Below are positions 33,158-43,667 of a stretch of DNA of 64,000 bases, piece by piece; the first letter of the stretch is position 1, and each line of letters starts with the position of its first letter. This stretch comes from Desulfuromonadaceae bacterium (lineage in GTDB: Bacteria; Desulfobacterota; Desulfuromonadia; Desulfuromonadales; Desulfuromonadaceae), in the NCBI GenBank assembly GCA_016936455.1, contig JAFGXV010000049.1:1-64000 (forward strand). Direction: 5' to 3'. Both the position numbers and the translations under genes were made by a program. The notes beneath the pieces were generated by a model. That model was not told the DNA's origin. It searched no databases and saw only the letters and a list, made by a program, of their open reading frames with translations.

Positions 33158-33856
33158 ATGGCTATAAAAGGCTTTCAGGGCACCAGCCTGCTGGACTATC
33201 CGGGGCGGATCGCCTCGCTGGTTTTTTTTTCCGGCTGCAACCTGCGCTGTCCCTACTGTCATAACCCCTCGCTGGTGCTGACGCCGGAGGAGCATGAGGA
33301 CATTCCCCTTGCTGACGTGGTGGAGATGCTGCGGCAGCGCCGTGCTTTTATCGACGGCCTGGTCGTGTCCGGTGGCGAGCCGACGCTGGATCCGTTGCTT
33401 CGTCCCTTGCTGGAAGCGGTCAAAAAGCTAGGACTGCTGGTGAAGCTCGATACCAATGGGACCCGTCCCACTCTGCTTCAGGAGTTGGTCGAGCGCCAGC
33501 TTGTCGACTTCGTCAGCCTCGACGTCAAGACCGCACCGGGTCGCTATGGAGAGTTGGCTCCCGCCCCGGTTCCGCTTGCCCTTCTTGCGCAGAGCGTGGA
33601 GGTGCTGAAGGCGGCTCCGGTCGAGGTCGAGTTTCGTACCACCTGCATGCCGGGGCTGGTGGAGGAAGAGGATATTGCGGCCATGGGGGCTCTGTTGCGG
33701 GGGGCCTCAACCTGGACGTTGCAGCAGTTCGTGGCCGAGCATGCCCTGTGCGATACCGCCCGACGCACGTCGGCGCACAGCGATGAGCAGATTCGTCTGT
33801 TTGCACAGCAGGCGCGCAACTATGTGGAGCAGGTGCAGGTGCGTGGCCTGGTCTGA
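33158..33856 (+). CDS. nrdG: Anaerobic ribonucleotide reductase activating protein (radical SAM)
   Basis: 232 residues. CNLRCPYC provides the CxxxCxxC cysteines for the 4Fe-4S cluster, and VVSGGEPTLD is the GGE SAM-binding motif. It uses S-adenosylmethionine to form the glycyl radical on class III reductase, here on the separate 48-residue peptide encoded just upstream. The N-terminal GFQGTSLLDYPG is typical of this activase group. The length (about 230) is longer than E. coli NrdG (154) but normal for the two-module form in anaerobes. No strong ribosome site is visible, suggesting coupling to the peptide gene. Confidence 0.93.
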   Translation: MAIKGFQGTSLLDYPGRIASLVFFSGCNLRCPYCHNPSLVLTPEEHEDIPLADVVEMLRQRRAFIDGLVVSGGEPTLDPLLRPLLEAVKKLGLLVKLDTNGTRPTLLQELVERQLVDFVSLDVKTAPGRYGELAPAPVPLALLAQSVEVLKAAPVEVEFRTTCMPGLVEEEDIAAMGALLRGASTWTLQQFVAEHALCDTARRTSAHSDEQIRLFAQQARNYVEQVQVRGLV

Positions 33857-33894
33857 ATTTCTGACTCAACAGATAAAAAGGAGAGAATTGTAAA

Positions 33895-34404
33895 CGTTTT
33901 GTTTTGATTGCTCTGTTTCTTGCTCTGACCCTTCTGGTCGGCTGTGGCTCGGGGAATAAAGCGGCCGTGAGGGCCGACGGCAGCAAATATCAGGTTGCTT
34001 GCCTGATTGACGACGGTGTCACCGCGGCGATGCTGCCCGATACGGTGAACCAGTACCGCCAGGTCGCCAGCTGGATGGAGAACGATCTGGTCCGCCTGCT
34101 GACGCGTGCCGGCTACCAGGTCCGGCCCATTCAGAGCCGTTCAGACTACGCCGCTGCCCCCGGCAGCTACCTGCTGCAGGCGCGGATTACCAATTACAAT
34201 CCGGGCAGTAAGGCCGCTCGCATGCTGGTCGGGTTTGGCGCTGGCGCCACGAGTCTTGATATCGAGTACCAGATTATCAACGGTCAGGGCCAGCAGCTGT
34301 ACAGCAAGGCGGATGGCATCGGTTCCGGGCGCGACTGGACCTTCTGCTGCCGTGCGCTCAACGAGCGGATGGTTAGCATGCTGGGAACCCAGATCGGCCT
34401 GTAA
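33895..34404 (+). CDS. Lipoprotein, DUF4410-like, start codon unclear
   Basis: About 167-170 residues with a lipoprotein signal (LTLLVGC) and a mature domain resembling DUF4410/secreted lipoproteins (YLLQARITNYNPGS, VGFGAGATSLDIEY). The tracked TTG at 33904 would give a signal peptide with no basic N-region. In frame just upstream are the codons TGT-AAA-CGT-TTT at 33889-33900, which would supply a normal K-R n-region right after the AAAAAGGAGAG ribosome site, but no ATG/GTG/TTG occurs there. Either a non-standard start is used, or a start codon was lost or misread. The start is therefore approximate. Function unknown. Confidence 0.6.
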   Translation, partial: RFVLIALFLALTLLVGCGSGNKAAVRADGSKYQVACLIDDGVTAAMLPDTVNQYRQVASWMENDLVRLLTRAGYQVRPIQSRSDYAAAPGSYLLQARITNYNPGSKAARMLVGFGAGATSLDIEYQIINGQGQQLYSKADGIGSGRDWTFCCRALNERMVSMLGTQIGL

Positions 34405-34429
34405 TCCCGTCTGGAAAATCGTGAACGCG

Positions 34430-34470
34430 CAAGCCCGGCAACCCTGTTTGTTGCCGGGCTTGTTTTGTTT
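34430..34470 (+). terminator. Intrinsic terminator
   Basis: A 12-bp stem (CAAGCCCGGCAA and complement) with a 9-base loop followed by TTTTGTTT, 26 bases after the lipoprotein gene. It separates the nrd cluster from gatCAB. Confidence 0.88.
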
Positions 34471-34625
34471 CGCCAGAAAAGGCAATCTCTCCTGTGGGCT
34501 GGCAAAGAGAACCAACAGAGTATGAGGCGTTGAATCTTTTTGCAAGGCTATGGTACCTTTATGAGCTTGATTGGTAATCGCTTTTTCGCCGTAAAGAGAT
34601 GCAAAAGATTGAGATGGAGAAGGGT

Positions 34626-34913
34626 ATGAGAATAACGAAAGCGGAGGTCGAAAAGGTCGCCCGTTTATCGCGTTTGGCGCTGGCCGACGAAGAACTGGAA
34701 GCCTTGACGGGTCAGATGGACGCCATTCTGGGTTATGTCGAGCAGTTGAATGAACTGAATACCGACGGGATTGAGCCCATGGCCCATGCCGTGCCCCTGC
34801 AGAATGCATTTCGTGCGGATGAGGTCAGAGCCTCTCTGCCGATGGACAGTGCATTGCAGAATGCGCCTCATCCGGCTGAGGGCTGTTTCGGCGTGCCCAA
34901 GGTTATCGAGTAA
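34626..34913 (+). CDS. gatC: Asp/Glu-tRNA amidotransferase subunit C
   Basis: 95 residues starting [19 protein letters not shown], the typical GatC start, with GGAG six bases upstream. GatC stabilises the GatA-GatB pair in the enzyme that converts Glu-tRNA(Gln) and Asp-tRNA(Asn) to the amide forms. The [10 protein letters not shown] and VPKVIE C-terminal elements are conserved. First gene of a gatC-gatA-gatB operon. Two earlier in-frame starts in the track are rejected for lack of ribosome sites. Confidence 0.95.
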   Translation: MRITKAEVEKVARLSRLALADEELEALTGQMDAILGYVEQLNELNTDGIEPMAHAVPLQNAFRADEVRASLPMDSALQNAPHPAEGCFGVPKVIE

Positions 34914-34963
34914 CGATCATCTCCCGGCACCTGGCCGGTACGAAAGAGAATGGACAAGCGACA

Positions 34964-36436
34964 ATGGATTTAACCGATCTGACCATCCATGCGATGCAGC
35001 AGCAACTGGCGGATGGCCGCCTCACTTCTGTGGATCTGACCAAAGCGTTTTTGGCGCGCATTCATGCCACCGATGACCAGTTGAATGCCTTTATTACCGT
35101 GTGCGACGAGGAGGCGCTGGTCGCGGCCCGCCAGGCGGACGAACAGCGTGCGACCGGCAACGTTCAGCCGCTGACCGGCATCCCCGTGGCCCTGAAGGAT
35201 ATCTTTGTTACCCGGGGCGTTCGCACCACCTGTGCGTCGAAGATTCTGGGCGATTTCATGTCGCCCTACGACGGCACGGCCGTGCGCAAGCTCAAAGAGC
35301 AGGGCGCGGTGATCTTGGGCAAACTCAATATGGACGAATTCGCCATGGGCAGCTCCAACGAGAACAGCGCCTTCGGCCCGGTGCGTAATCCCTGGAATAC
35401 CGGCTGCGTGCCCGGCGGTTCGTCCGGCGGTTCGGCAGCCAGCGTCGCCGCGCGTCAGACGGCGGCCAGTTTGGGGACCGACACTGGCGGTTCCATCCGC
35501 CAGCCCGCCTCCCACTGTGGCGTGGTCGGGCTCAAACCGACCTATGGCCGGGTGTCGCGCTACGGTGTCATCGCCTATGCCTCCTCCCTCGATCAGGTTG
35601 GCCCGCTGACCCGCGATGTGCGCGACTGCGCCATCCTGCTGGGGGCGATCGCCGGTTATGATCCGGCGGATTCCACCTCCGTGGACACGCCGGTACCCGA
35701 CTATCTGGCCACGCTGGAGGGCGGGGTGGCCGGCAAGAAGATCGGTCTGCCCAAGGAGTATTTTATCGACGGCGTTGATGCCGATGTGAAGCGTGCGGTC
35801 CAGGCCGTGGTAGAAAAATACCGCGAACTGGGGGCCGAGATTGTCGAGGTCAGCCTGCCTCACACCCGCTATGCCGTCGCTTGCTATTATCTGGTGGCCA
35901 CCGCCGAGGCCTCAAGTAATCTGGCCCGCTATGACGGAGTGCGCTATGGCCAGCGGGTGGATAAGGGCCAAGGCCTGATCGATATGTACAGTCAGACGCG
36001 CGCTGCCGGGTTCGGGCCTGAGGTCAAGCGTCGTATCATGCTCGGTACCTATGCCCTGTCGTCCGGTTATTACGACGCCTACTATCTCAAGGCCCAGAAG
36101 GTCCGTGCTCTCATTCGGCAGGATTTTCTCGACGCCTTCGAGCAGGTTGATTGTATCCTCACGCCGGTGGCGCCCAGTGCCGCTTTCGGTCTGGGGGATA
36201 AGACGTCTGATCCGCTGCAGATGTATTTGTCCGATATCTTTACACTGTCGGCCAATCTGGCCGGCATCTGCGGTCTGAGCCTGCCCTGTGGTTTGTCCGG
36301 ACAGGGAGAGGCTGGTGGCGGATTACCCATCGGCGTCCAGCTCCTGGGCAAGCCCTTCGGTGAAGCCGAACTGTTGCAGATCGCCTATGCCTACGAGCAG
36401 GTATCGGGCTGGCAGGGGAAAACGCCGAAGCTGTAA
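34964..36436 (+). CDS. gatA: Asp/Glu-tRNA amidotransferase subunit A
   Basis: 490 residues of the amidase-signature family. [13 protein letters not shown] carries the catalytic Lys, and GGSSGGSAA plus [11 protein letters not shown] supply the two catalytic serines. It hydrolyses glutamine and channels ammonia to GatB. Length is normal for GatA. It lies 50 bases after gatC. Confidence 0.97.
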   Translation: MDLTDLTIHAMQQQLADGRLTSVDLTKAFLARIHATDDQLNAFITVCDEEALVAARQADEQRATGNVQPLTGIPVALKDIFVTRGVRTTCASKILGDFMSPYDGTAVRKLKEQGAVILGKLNMDEFAMGSSNENSAFGPVRNPWNTGCVPGGSSGGSAASVAARQTAASLGTDTGGSIRQPASHCGVVGLKPTYGRVSRYGVIAYASSLDQVGPLTRDVRDCAILLGAIAGYDPADSTSVDTPVPDYLATLEGGVAGKKIGLPKEYFIDGVDADVKRAVQAVVEKYRELGAEIVEVSLPHTRYAVACYYLVATAEASSNLARYDGVRYGQRVDKGQGLIDMYSQTRAAGFGPEVKRRIMLGTYALSSGYYDAYYLKAQKVRALIRQDFLDAFEQVDCILTPVAPSAAFGLGDKTSDPLQMYLSDIFTLSANLAGICGLSLPCGLSGQGEAGGGLPIGVQLLGKPFGEAELLQIAYAYEQVSGWQGKTPKL

Positions 36437-36489
36437 TTTTTTCATCCCTGTCTGGTCTTTGCAGTCCGGACAGAAAGGTTGATCGTCTT

Positions 36490-37935
36490 ATGAGAAAGCA
36501 TTACGAAGTCGTCATCGGACTGGAAGTGCATGTCCAGCTGACCACCCAAACCAAGATCTTCTGCGGCTGCTCCACCGAGTTCGGCAACAGCCCCAATTCC
36601 CAGACCTGTCCGGTCTGCCTCGGCCTGCCCGGTGCTTTGCCCGTGCTCAACCGTCAGGTGGTGGAAAACGCCATCATGGCGGGTCTGGCCACCAACTGCC
36701 GGATTGCTCCACGCTCCATCTTTGCCCGCAAGAACTACTTCTATCCCGATCTGCCCAAGGGCTACCAGATTTCTCAGTTTGAGCTGCCCATCTGTGAGCA
36801 TGGTCACCTGATGATCGAAACCGAGGCAGGAGGCGAGAAGAGGATTGGCATTACCCGCATCCACATGGAAGAAGACGCCGGCAAGCTGCTGCACAGCGAT
36901 GACCCCGGCACGGGCTCCCGCGTCGATCTCAACCGCGCCTGCACGCCGTTGCTGGAGGTGGTATCCGAGCCCGATATGCGCAGCAGTGACGAGGCTATCG
37001 CCTACCTGAAAAAATTGCGTCAGATTGTCATGTACCTCGGCGTGTGTGACGGCAACCTGGAAGAGGGCTCCTTCCGCTGCGATGCCAACGTTTCCGTGCG
37101 CCCTTGGGGACAGCAGGAATTCGGCACCCGCGCCGAGCTGAAAAACATCAACTCCTTCCGTTTTATCAAGGAGGCCATCGAGTACGAGATCGACCGCCAG
37201 ATCGATATTGTCGAAGAGGGGAGCAAGGTAGTGCAGGAAACGCGCTTGTTTGACAGCAATGCGGGAACCACCCGCTCCATGCGCGGCAAGGAAGAGGCCC
37301 ACGACTACCGCTACTTTCCCGATCCCGATCTGGTGCCGCTGGTGATTGATGAGGCTTGGATTGCGCGAGTGCGCGAGGGGTTGCCGGAGTTGCCCGAGGC
37401 CAAGACCCGGCGGTTCGTCGAGGACTTCCGCCTGCCGGCATACGATGCCGAGGTGCTGACTGCCGAGCGTGCCCTGGCCGAGTATTTCGAAGCCTGCGCC
37501 GCGCTGCACAAGGACGCCAAGATGTGTTCCAACTGGATCATGGGGGAAGTGCAGCGCAAGCTCAATGACGATGGCCGCTCCATTGTGGACTGCCCGGTTT
37601 CGCCCCAGCTGCTGTGCGGCGTTTTGACGCGCATCAGCGACAACACCATCTCCAACAAGATCGCCAAGACGGTGTTTGAGGAAATGTGGACCAGCGGCAA
37701 AGACGCCGATACCATCATCGACGAAAAGGGTCTGAAGCAGGTGACGGACACGGGCGCCATCGAGAAGATGGTCGATGACGTCATTGCTGCCAATCCGGCC
37801 CAGGCTCAGGAGTTCAGCGAAGGCAAGGACAAGCTGCTCGGTTTCTTTGTCGGCCAGGTCATGAAGTCGAGCAAGGGCAAGGCCAACCCGGCCATGGTCA
37901 ATGAGCTGTTGTGCAAGAAGTTGCGGGACGCATAG
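36490..37935 (+). CDS. gatB: Asp/Glu-tRNA amidotransferase subunit B
   Basis: 481 residues beginning [13 protein letters not shown], with the zinc-site region [20 protein letters not shown] and the kinase-like core [16 protein letters not shown]. The C-terminal tail domain (residues ~330-480) recognises tRNA. GatB phosphorylates the misacylated tRNA and transfers ammonia to it. Last gene of the gatCAB operon. Confidence 0.97.
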   Translation: MRKHYEVVIGLEVHVQLTTQTKIFCGCSTEFGNSPNSQTCPVCLGLPGALPVLNRQVVENAIMAGLATNCRIAPRSIFARKNYFYPDLPKGYQISQFELPICEHGHLMIETEAGGEKRIGITRIHMEEDAGKLLHSDDPGTGSRVDLNRACTPLLEVVSEPDMRSSDEAIAYLKKLRQIVMYLGVCDGNLEEGSFRCDANVSVRPWGQQEFGTRAELKNINSFRFIKEAIEYEIDRQIDIVEEGSKVVQETRLFDSNAGTTRSMRGKEEAHDYRYFPDPDLVPLVIDEAWIARVREGLPELPEAKTRRFVEDFRLPAYDAEVLTAERALAEYFEACAALHKDAKMCSNWIMGEVQRKLNDDGRSIVDCPVSPQLLCGVLTRISDNTISNKIAKTVFEEMWTSGKDADTIIDEKGLKQVTDTGAIEKMVDDVIAANPAQAQEFSEGKDKLLGFFVGQVMKSSKGKANPAMVNELLCKKLRDA

Positions 37936-38086
37936 CGCCTTCGGTCGATGAGTGATCTGAGAGGCTGGTTGTAACGATAAAGCCGTTGGGCCGGCGTTGT
38001 TCTTTTCATGGGCAACGTTGGTCTCGGGATCTCGTCTACTGTGAACGTCTCTCCACCGCTTCCCCTTTGACATGGAGGAACCGTCT

Positions 38087-38440
38087 ATGCTCACTCCTGA
38101 GGAGGTTCTGGCTCAGGCCCGTGAAGATGCCCTCAAGCGGCAGGAAAGTTATCGCGAGCAGGCGCTCAAGCTCTTCCCCCATGTCTGTGGGCGCTGTTGC
38201 CGCGAGTTCGAAGGCAAGAAGCTGCGGGAACTGACGGTCCACCATCGCGACCACAATCACGATAACAACCCGTCGGACGGCAGCAACTGGGAGCTGCTGT
38301 GCCTCTACTGCCATGAACAGGAGCATGTCCGCTCCCTCGAGCAACAGCGCGCGGATGACGGCCCCAGCGTTCATCGCAAACCGACGTTGAGCCATTCCCC
38401 TTTCGATGCTCTGTCCGCGCGCTTCAAGCCGCGCCGCTGA
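38087..38440 (+). CDS. YajD-type HNH nuclease family protein
   Basis: 117 residues. A zinc-finger pair (CGRCC and CLYCH) frames an HNH core: LTVHHRDHNHDNNPSDGSNW followed by ELLCLYCHEQEH. It matches the YajD family of small HNH proteins, presumed DNA endonucleases of unknown role. ATG 38087 has GGAGG eight bases upstream and is preferred over the tracked start five codons earlier. It stands alone, with about 150 and 130 bases of flanking non-coding DNA. Confidence 0.85.
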   Translation: MLTPEEVLAQAREDALKRQESYREQALKLFPHVCGRCCREFEGKKLRELTVHHRDHNHDNNPSDGSNWELLCLYCHEQEHVRSLEQQRADDGPSVHRKPTLSHSPFDALSARFKPRR

Positions 38441-38571
38441 CAGGGAAGGTCTCTGTTCTACCCCTTCATTGAGTGGGGCTCTGTGGCGTCTGACGCAATT
38501 TTGCCAGGAATCGCCTGAAATGCTACGCTTTCTTAGCCTCTCTGATTAAAACACCTACCAACGAGGATTTC

Positions 38572-39624
38572 ATGTCCATCAAGCCCATCGTCTACGAGAA
38601 CGGTGTCTGTCGTATGATTGATCAGCGGTTGCTGCCCAGCCAGGAGGTGTGGATCGATTATGACGATTATCAGGGCGTGGCCGAGGCCATTCGCAGCATG
38701 GTGGTGCGGGGGGCGCCGGCTATTGGCGTGGCCGCGGCTTTTGGTGCGGCCTTTGCTGCTCGTGATATTGATGCCGCTGATTTTGAAACCTTTGAGTGCC
38801 GGTTTGCCGACTGCTGCGCCGTGCTCGGCGCGACCCGGCCGACGGCGGTCAATCTGTTTTGGGCGCTGGAACGGATGCAGCGGGTGGCGCGGGAGAATCG
38901 GACCCTGCCGCTGGTCGCACTGAAGCAGCGTTTGCTGGATGAGGCGCTGGACATCGCGGCCGAGGATGAGCGGATCAACCGCGCCATGGGCCAGCATGGC
39001 CAAGTGCTGTTTCCCGAACGGGGCACGATCTTGACCCATTGCAATGCTGGCGCGCTGGCTACGGGCGGATACGGAACCGCGCTGGGGGTGATCCGTGCGG
39101 CGGTGGAAGCTGGCAAGAAGATCGATGTTATTGCCGATGAAACCCGCCCTTTCTGGCAGGGAGCGCGTCTCACCGCATGGGAACTGGCGCAGGATGGCAT
39201 TCCCGTGACCCTGATCTGTGACAACATGGCCGGTTACCTGATGCAGCAGGGCAAGATCAATGCGGTCATTGTCGGGGCGGATCGCATCAGTGCTAATGGC
39301 GATGTGGCCAATAAGATCGGCACCTACAGTGTGGCGGTGCTGGCCAGAGAACATGGCATTCCGTTTTACGTCGCGGCACCGCTGTCGACCATCGATCTGA
39401 CCCTGACCGATGGCAGCCAGATCCCGATTGAGGAGCGTGATCGCCGCGAAGTCACCCACTGTGGCGGCCTGCAGCTGGCCCCTGAAGGCATTCAGGTCTA
39501 CAACCCGGCTTTTGATGTGACGCCGGCGCGTTTGGTGACAGCGATTATTACCGAGCGCGGCGTGGCCAGCGGGGACTATGTCCAGCAGCTGGCGCGGTTG
39601 AAAGCGGTCTCGTTTTCATTCTGA
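38572..39624 (+). CDS. mtnA: S-methyl-5-thioribose-1-phosphate isomerase
   Basis: 350 residues of the eIF2B-related family. The active-site segments [34 protein letters not shown] (catalytic Cys) and [18 protein letters not shown] (catalytic Asp) are all present. It converts methylthioribose 1-phosphate to the ribulose form in methionine salvage. No other salvage genes are adjacent, though metY lies elsewhere in the window. In several anaerobes the same enzyme also serves alternative methylthio routes. Confidence 0.94.
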   Translation: MSIKPIVYENGVCRMIDQRLLPSQEVWIDYDDYQGVAEAIRSMVVRGAPAIGVAAAFGAAFAARDIDAADFETFECRFADCCAVLGATRPTAVNLFWALERMQRVARENRTLPLVALKQRLLDEALDIAAEDERINRAMGQHGQVLFPERGTILTHCNAGALATGGYGTALGVIRAAVEAGKKIDVIADETRPFWQGARLTAWELAQDGIPVTLICDNMAGYLMQQGKINAVIVGADRISANGDVANKIGTYSVAVLAREHGIPFYVAAPLSTIDLTLTDGSQIPIEERDRREVTHCGGLQLAPEGIQVYNPAFDVTPARLVTAIITERGVASGDYVQQLARLKAVSFSF

Positions 39625-39675
39625 TCCCGGCGCATGATCCTCATGCGCCCCGTCATGGCGTGAAAGGTGGGTGAA

Positions 39676-42600
39676 ATGGTGCATCAGCTTCAACAGTTCG
39701 TGACTCTTTTGCAGCAGGCTTCTTCGACGCAGAAGGCGGATCTTCTCAGCGTGGCGGTTGTTCTTGGTTTTTCCGATGGCCGGAAAACAGCGCAGAATTT
39801 GCTGGATCTTCTGGAGATGCTACCGCTGGAGAGCGGACTGCTGACGCAGGTCATTCAGGACGCGTTGGCCAGCGCCGATCCCGATATGGCGATCAATAAT
39901 CTTGAGCGCTGCGTCCATCAGCTTCCGTGCGAAACTCTTAGCGCTGTGTTGCAGGAGCCCTCTTCGCGCCGGGTCCTGCTGACCATGCTTGGGGCATCGA
40001 CCTTTCTGACATCCATTCTGTGCCGGTTCCCGCACTTGGCCCATGAGCTGTTCTGTGGCGGTGATCTGCTCAATACAAAAGACATCAAACAGATGCGGGG
40101 CGAGCTGGAGCAGCGTCTGTCTCCCGATGCCGATCGTGAGCTGTTGAAAAAAGTTTTGCGCCAGTACAAGCACCGTGAAGTGCTGAGGATCGCTGCGCGC
40201 GACCTGAGTGGTCTGGCCGCGCTGCAGGAGGTGACGGCGGAGCTGTCGAGTCTGGCAGCGGCCAGCCTGCAGGTGGCGTGCGAGCACTGCCAGCATCTGT
40301 TGCAGCTGGAGTACGGTCGTCCATTGCTGGATGAACCGGATGAAGAGGGACAGACCGAAGCCCTCTTTACCGTATTGGGCATGGGGAAATTCGGTGGCTG
40401 GGAGCTGAACTTTTCTTCCGACATCGATCTGATTTACTTCTATTCCTCGGCTCAGGGTCGCACCAGAGGTGGCGCTGGGGGCGCGGAAAGCTGCATCGAA
40501 CTGCACAGCTACTTTGTCAAGCTGGCTGAATTGCTGACGCGGACCATCGGGCGGGCAACGGAGGATGGTTTTGTTTTCCGAGTTGATCTCAACCTGAGGC
40601 CCGAAGGACGCAGCGGTGAGCTGGCCTGCTCTTTGGCGGCGGCGGAATCCTATTACGAAAGCTGGGGCCAGAACTGGGAACGCTCCGCCATGATGAAGGC
40701 CCGTCCCGTTGCCGGATCCATTGCGCTGGGGGAAAAAGTGCTGCGTGCACTGGAGCCTTTTATTTATCGTCGCTATCTCGATTACGGCATGGTTGAGGAT
40801 CTCAAGCAGATGAAGCAGAAGATCGACAGCAGCCTGACGCGTGAGCGTGAAAGCGAGAACAATCTCAAACTCGGTCGCGGCGGTATCCGTGAAATTGAAT
40901 TTTTCATTCAGGCGCTGCAGCTGGTGTTCGCGGGTAAAGATCCCCTGGTGCGCGAGCGCAGCTCTCTCAAGGCGTTGCAGCTGCTGGCCAAAGCTGGTCA
41001 TCTGTCGACACGGGATGCACAGACCCTGTCCGACGCCTACGTGTTCCTGCGGACGGTGGAGCACCGTATCCAGGTGGTTCAGGAGCGGCAGACCCACAGC
41101 CTGCCGACCAGTGCCGATGAATTGTTGCGTCTGGCCCGACGCAGTGGCTTTGCTGATCTGGAGACCTTTTCTCACACCCTCGAACAGCATCGCCAGCACG
41201 TGATGCGGATTTATCGTGGACTGTTCTTTGCCGGTGAAGAGGAAATGGGTGAGGAAAACAGCCGCGAAGTACGCTTCATTCTGAATGCCGATGTTGATGC
41301 GCCAGCTGACGCCGATGGTGTCAAGGACCTGCTCGAAGCGGCCGGTTTCCGCGAGGTGGACAAGGCGTTCGACGCGTTCATGCGGCTGCGCGATGGGCGT
41401 TTCGGTCCTCCCATGACTCGTCGCGTCCGGCGCTATTACGACCGCATTGTTCCGACCCTTGTTCAGGAGCTGCTCCATTCGGCGGAGCCCGATATGGCCC
41501 TGCGCCATCTGGAAACGTTCCTGCTCAGTTTGCGTTCGCATGGTAACTTTTATGCTCTGCTGGCGGAGAACCTCAAAATTATTGAGCTGCTGATCTCGCT
41601 GTTCGCTACCAGTACGCTGTTGTCACGCTTTTTTACCCAGCATCCGGAACTGCTTGATTCTCTGGTATCCAGCAGCTATGCCACCTCAACCAAGACCATT
41701 GAGGAGCAGCGAGCTGATCTGCAGCTGCGGCTACAGGGCCATGAAGAAGATTATGAATCTCAGCTGGATATCTTGCGCCGTTTCCGCAATGAGGAGTTTT
41801 TGCGTATTGCCCTGAATGATCTGCAGGGGGCAACACTGCAAGGCAGTGGGACTCTGCAGCTGAGTACTCTGGCGCAGGTGTGTCTGGAAGTCGCGGTTAG
41901 TCTGGCCCAGAAGGAGATGCTGCCCCGCTTCGGCTTGCCTTATGGCGAAGAGGGTGAGGGAGCGCAGGCCCTTGCCGAGTTTGCTGTGTTGGGCATGGGC
42001 AAACTGGGTGGCCGCGAACTCAATTATCACTCGGATCTGGATATCATTTTTATCTACAGTGGGCAGGGACAGACGCGTCCGGGGCCGGGAACCGATCTAC
42101 AACGCTTTAAACCTTTGAGCAATCAGGAGTATTTTTCGCGCCTCGGCCAACGGATTATTTCGGTGTTGACGCTGGTGACGCGGGAGGGGCGTCTCTACGA
42201 AATCGATACCCGCCTGCGTCCTTCAGGCAATCAGGGTCCGCTTGTGACGAGTCTTGATGCCTATGCAAGCTATCATCAAAATCAGGCCCAGCTGTGGGAG
42301 CGACAAGCGCTGACCAAGGCGCGGGTGGTCGTTGGCTCCAGCCTGATGACGCGGCGTATCGAGCGGATCAATGAGGAAATTACTTGGAAAAAACCCCTGC
42401 CGGAAAATCTGGAAGCCGAGATCTACCGATTGCGTGGGCGGATGGAAAAAGAGATCGCCAGAGAGAGTCAGCAGCAGTTCAATATCAAGACCGGTCGCGG
42501 CGGTCTGGTCGATGTCGAGTTTCTGACCCAGTATCTGCAGCTGCGTTACGGAGAGCAGTTTCCCTCAGTTCGCCAAACCAACACCCTCCAGGCTATCCAG

Positions 42601-42888
42601 GCCCTCGGCAAAGAGGTGCTGATTCCTCAGACCATGGTCAACCGCCTGACCACCGGCTACAAGTTTTTACGTCGGCTGGAGAATAAGTTGCGCTTGGTTC
42701 ATGATCAGTCGATCAGTGATATCGCCACGGATCAGGCCAGTCTGGCAAAGCTGGCGCGACTTCTGGGCTATCCGGGAAAATCCAAGCGTCCGGAAGATGA
42801 ATTTTACGATGAGTACCGTCAGGTGACGGAAGGCTTGCGTGCGCTGTTCGATCAATACCTGGGGGAGTCCCAGCGCGCAGAGAACTAA
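39676..42888 (+). CDS. glnE: Glutamine synthetase adenylyltransferase/deadenylase
   Basis: 1070 residues with two nucleotidyltransferase halves, each with its own metal-binding motif: GMGKFGGWELNFSSDIDLIY (around residue 236) and GMGKLGGRELNYHSDLDII (around residue 775). The first half removes and the second adds AMP on glutamine synthetase, under PII control. ATG 39676 fits AAAGGTGG better than the tracked GTG. The stop codon overlaps that of the convergent ttcA-like gene by two bases of TAA/TAG. Confidence 0.95.
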   Translation: MVHQLQQFVTLLQQASSTQKADLLSVAVVLGFSDGRKTAQNLLDLLEMLPLESGLLTQVIQDALASADPDMAINNLERCVHQLPCETLSAVLQEPSSRRVLLTMLGASTFLTSILCRFPHLAHELFCGGDLLNTKDIKQMRGELEQRLSPDADRELLKKVLRQYKHREVLRIAARDLSGLAALQEVTAELSSLAAASLQVACEHCQHLLQLEYGRPLLDEPDEEGQTEALFTVLGMGKFGGWELNFSSDIDLIYFYSSAQGRTRGGAGGAESCIELHSYFVKLAELLTRTIGRATEDGFVFRVDLNLRPEGRSGELACSLAAAESYYESWGQNWERSAMMKARPVAGSIALGEKVLRALEPFIYRRYLDYGMVEDLKQMKQKIDSSLTRERESENNLKLGRGGIREIEFFIQALQLVFAGKDPLVRERSSLKALQLLAKAGHLSTRDAQTLSDAYVFLRTVEHRIQVVQERQTHSLPTSADELLRLARRSGFADLETFSHTLEQHRQHVMRIYRGLFFAGEEEMGEENSREVRFILNADVDAPADADGVKDLLEAAGFREVDKAFDAFMRLRDGRFGPPMTRRVRRYYDRIVPTLVQELLHSAEPDMALRHLETFLLSLRSHGNFYALLAENLKIIELLISLFATSTLLSRFFTQHPELLDSLVSSSYATSTKTIEEQRADLQLRLQGHEEDYESQLDILRRFRNEEFLRIALNDLQGATLQGSGTLQLSTLAQVCLEVAVSLAQKEMLPRFGLPYGEEGEGAQALAEFAVLGMGKLGGRELNYHSDLDIIFIYSGQGQTRPGPGTDLQRFKPLSNQEYFSRLGQRIISVLTLVTREGRLYEIDTRLRPSGNQGPLVTSLDAYASYHQNQAQLWERQALTKARVVVGSSLMTRRIERINEEITWKKPLPENLEAEIYRLRGRMEKEIARESQQQFNIKTGRGGLVDVEFLTQYLQLRYGEQFPSVRQTNTLQAIQALGKEVLIPQTMVNRLTTGYKFLRRLENKLRLVHDQSISDIATDQASLAKLARLLGYPGKSKRPEDEFYDEYRQVTEGLRALFDQYLGESQRAEN

Positions 42889-43667
42889 TCCGGAATCGAT
42901 TGCTGGATGCCCTGCAGGTCCGGCGTGTCACTGAGTTTTGAATCGAGCAGATGGCGCGGCTGTACGTTGCGCAGGGCGTTGAGCAGGCTCTGCTTGATGT
43001 GTGGGATGTCCTTTTGCAGTTGGTGCAACAGGGCCTTCATCTTTTGCCGCTTCTGGTCCTCGCGGGCCTGCTGCGGACAGCCACAGCACACCAGGGGGAT
43101 AGCTGCCTCTGCCATCCAGTTCTCGATCCATTTCTCTTCGACGTAGATCAGCGGTCGAATGACCGTGTGGCGCCCGTTGTCAGCCAGCATCCTCGCACTC
43201 ATGGCCGCCAGGGTTCCAGAATAGAACTGATTCAGCAACAGGGTTTCGATCACATCATCCAGGTGGTGCCCCAGGGCCAGCTTGTTGCAGTTCAGCCGAT
43301 CCGCCGCCCCGTAAAGTGCTCCGCGCCGCAGTCGCGCACAGAAGGCGCAGTAGGAACTGCCGGGACGCAAGTGCTGTTCGATGATTTCCTTTCCCTCGGT
43401 GTATTCGATGTGCAGTGTCAGGCCATGGCGGGCCACTTCGTCGGCAATGGATGTGCAATCAAAATCACCAAATCCCGGATGCACGGTCACCGGGATCAAC
43501 TCATATCGAATCGGCGCCCGCAGGCGCAGTCGGAGCAGGGCATGGAACAGCGCCCAGGAATCCTTGCCGCCGGAGAGCGCGAGCAGGATCCGGTCTCCGT
43601 TGTCAATCAGTCCGAAGTCGCCAATCGCTTTTCCGGTCAGGCGCTGAATGGGCTTGAGAAGGTCCAT
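42885..43667 (-). CDS. ttcA: TtcA-type tRNA 2-thiocytidine synthetase
   Basis: 260 residues of the PP-loop ATPases: SGGKDSWALFHAL near residue 30, then CAFC-ARLRRGALY and CCGCP, which supply the cysteines for the Fe-S cluster, and LALGHHLDDVIETLLLN. These are hallmarks of the TtcA/TtuA family, which thiolates cytidine 32 of tRNA. Members of the same family act on other tRNA positions, so target is probable, not certain. The start at 43667 (GGAAG upstream) is preferred over the 25-codon extension. It overlaps glnE tail to tail. Confidence 0.88.
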   Translation of the reverse strand: MDLLKPIQRLTGKAIGDFGLIDNGDRILLALSGGKDSWALFHALLRLRLRAPIRYELIPVTVHPGFGDFDCTSIADEVARHGLTLHIEYTEGKEIIEQHLRPGSSYCAFCARLRRGALYGAADRLNCNKLALGHHLDDVIETLLLNQFYSGTLAAMSARMLADNGRHTVIRPLIYVEEKWIENWMAEAAIPLVCCGCPQQAREDQKRQKMKALLHQLQKDIPHIKQSLLNALRNVQPRHLLDSKLSDTPDLQGIQQSIPD

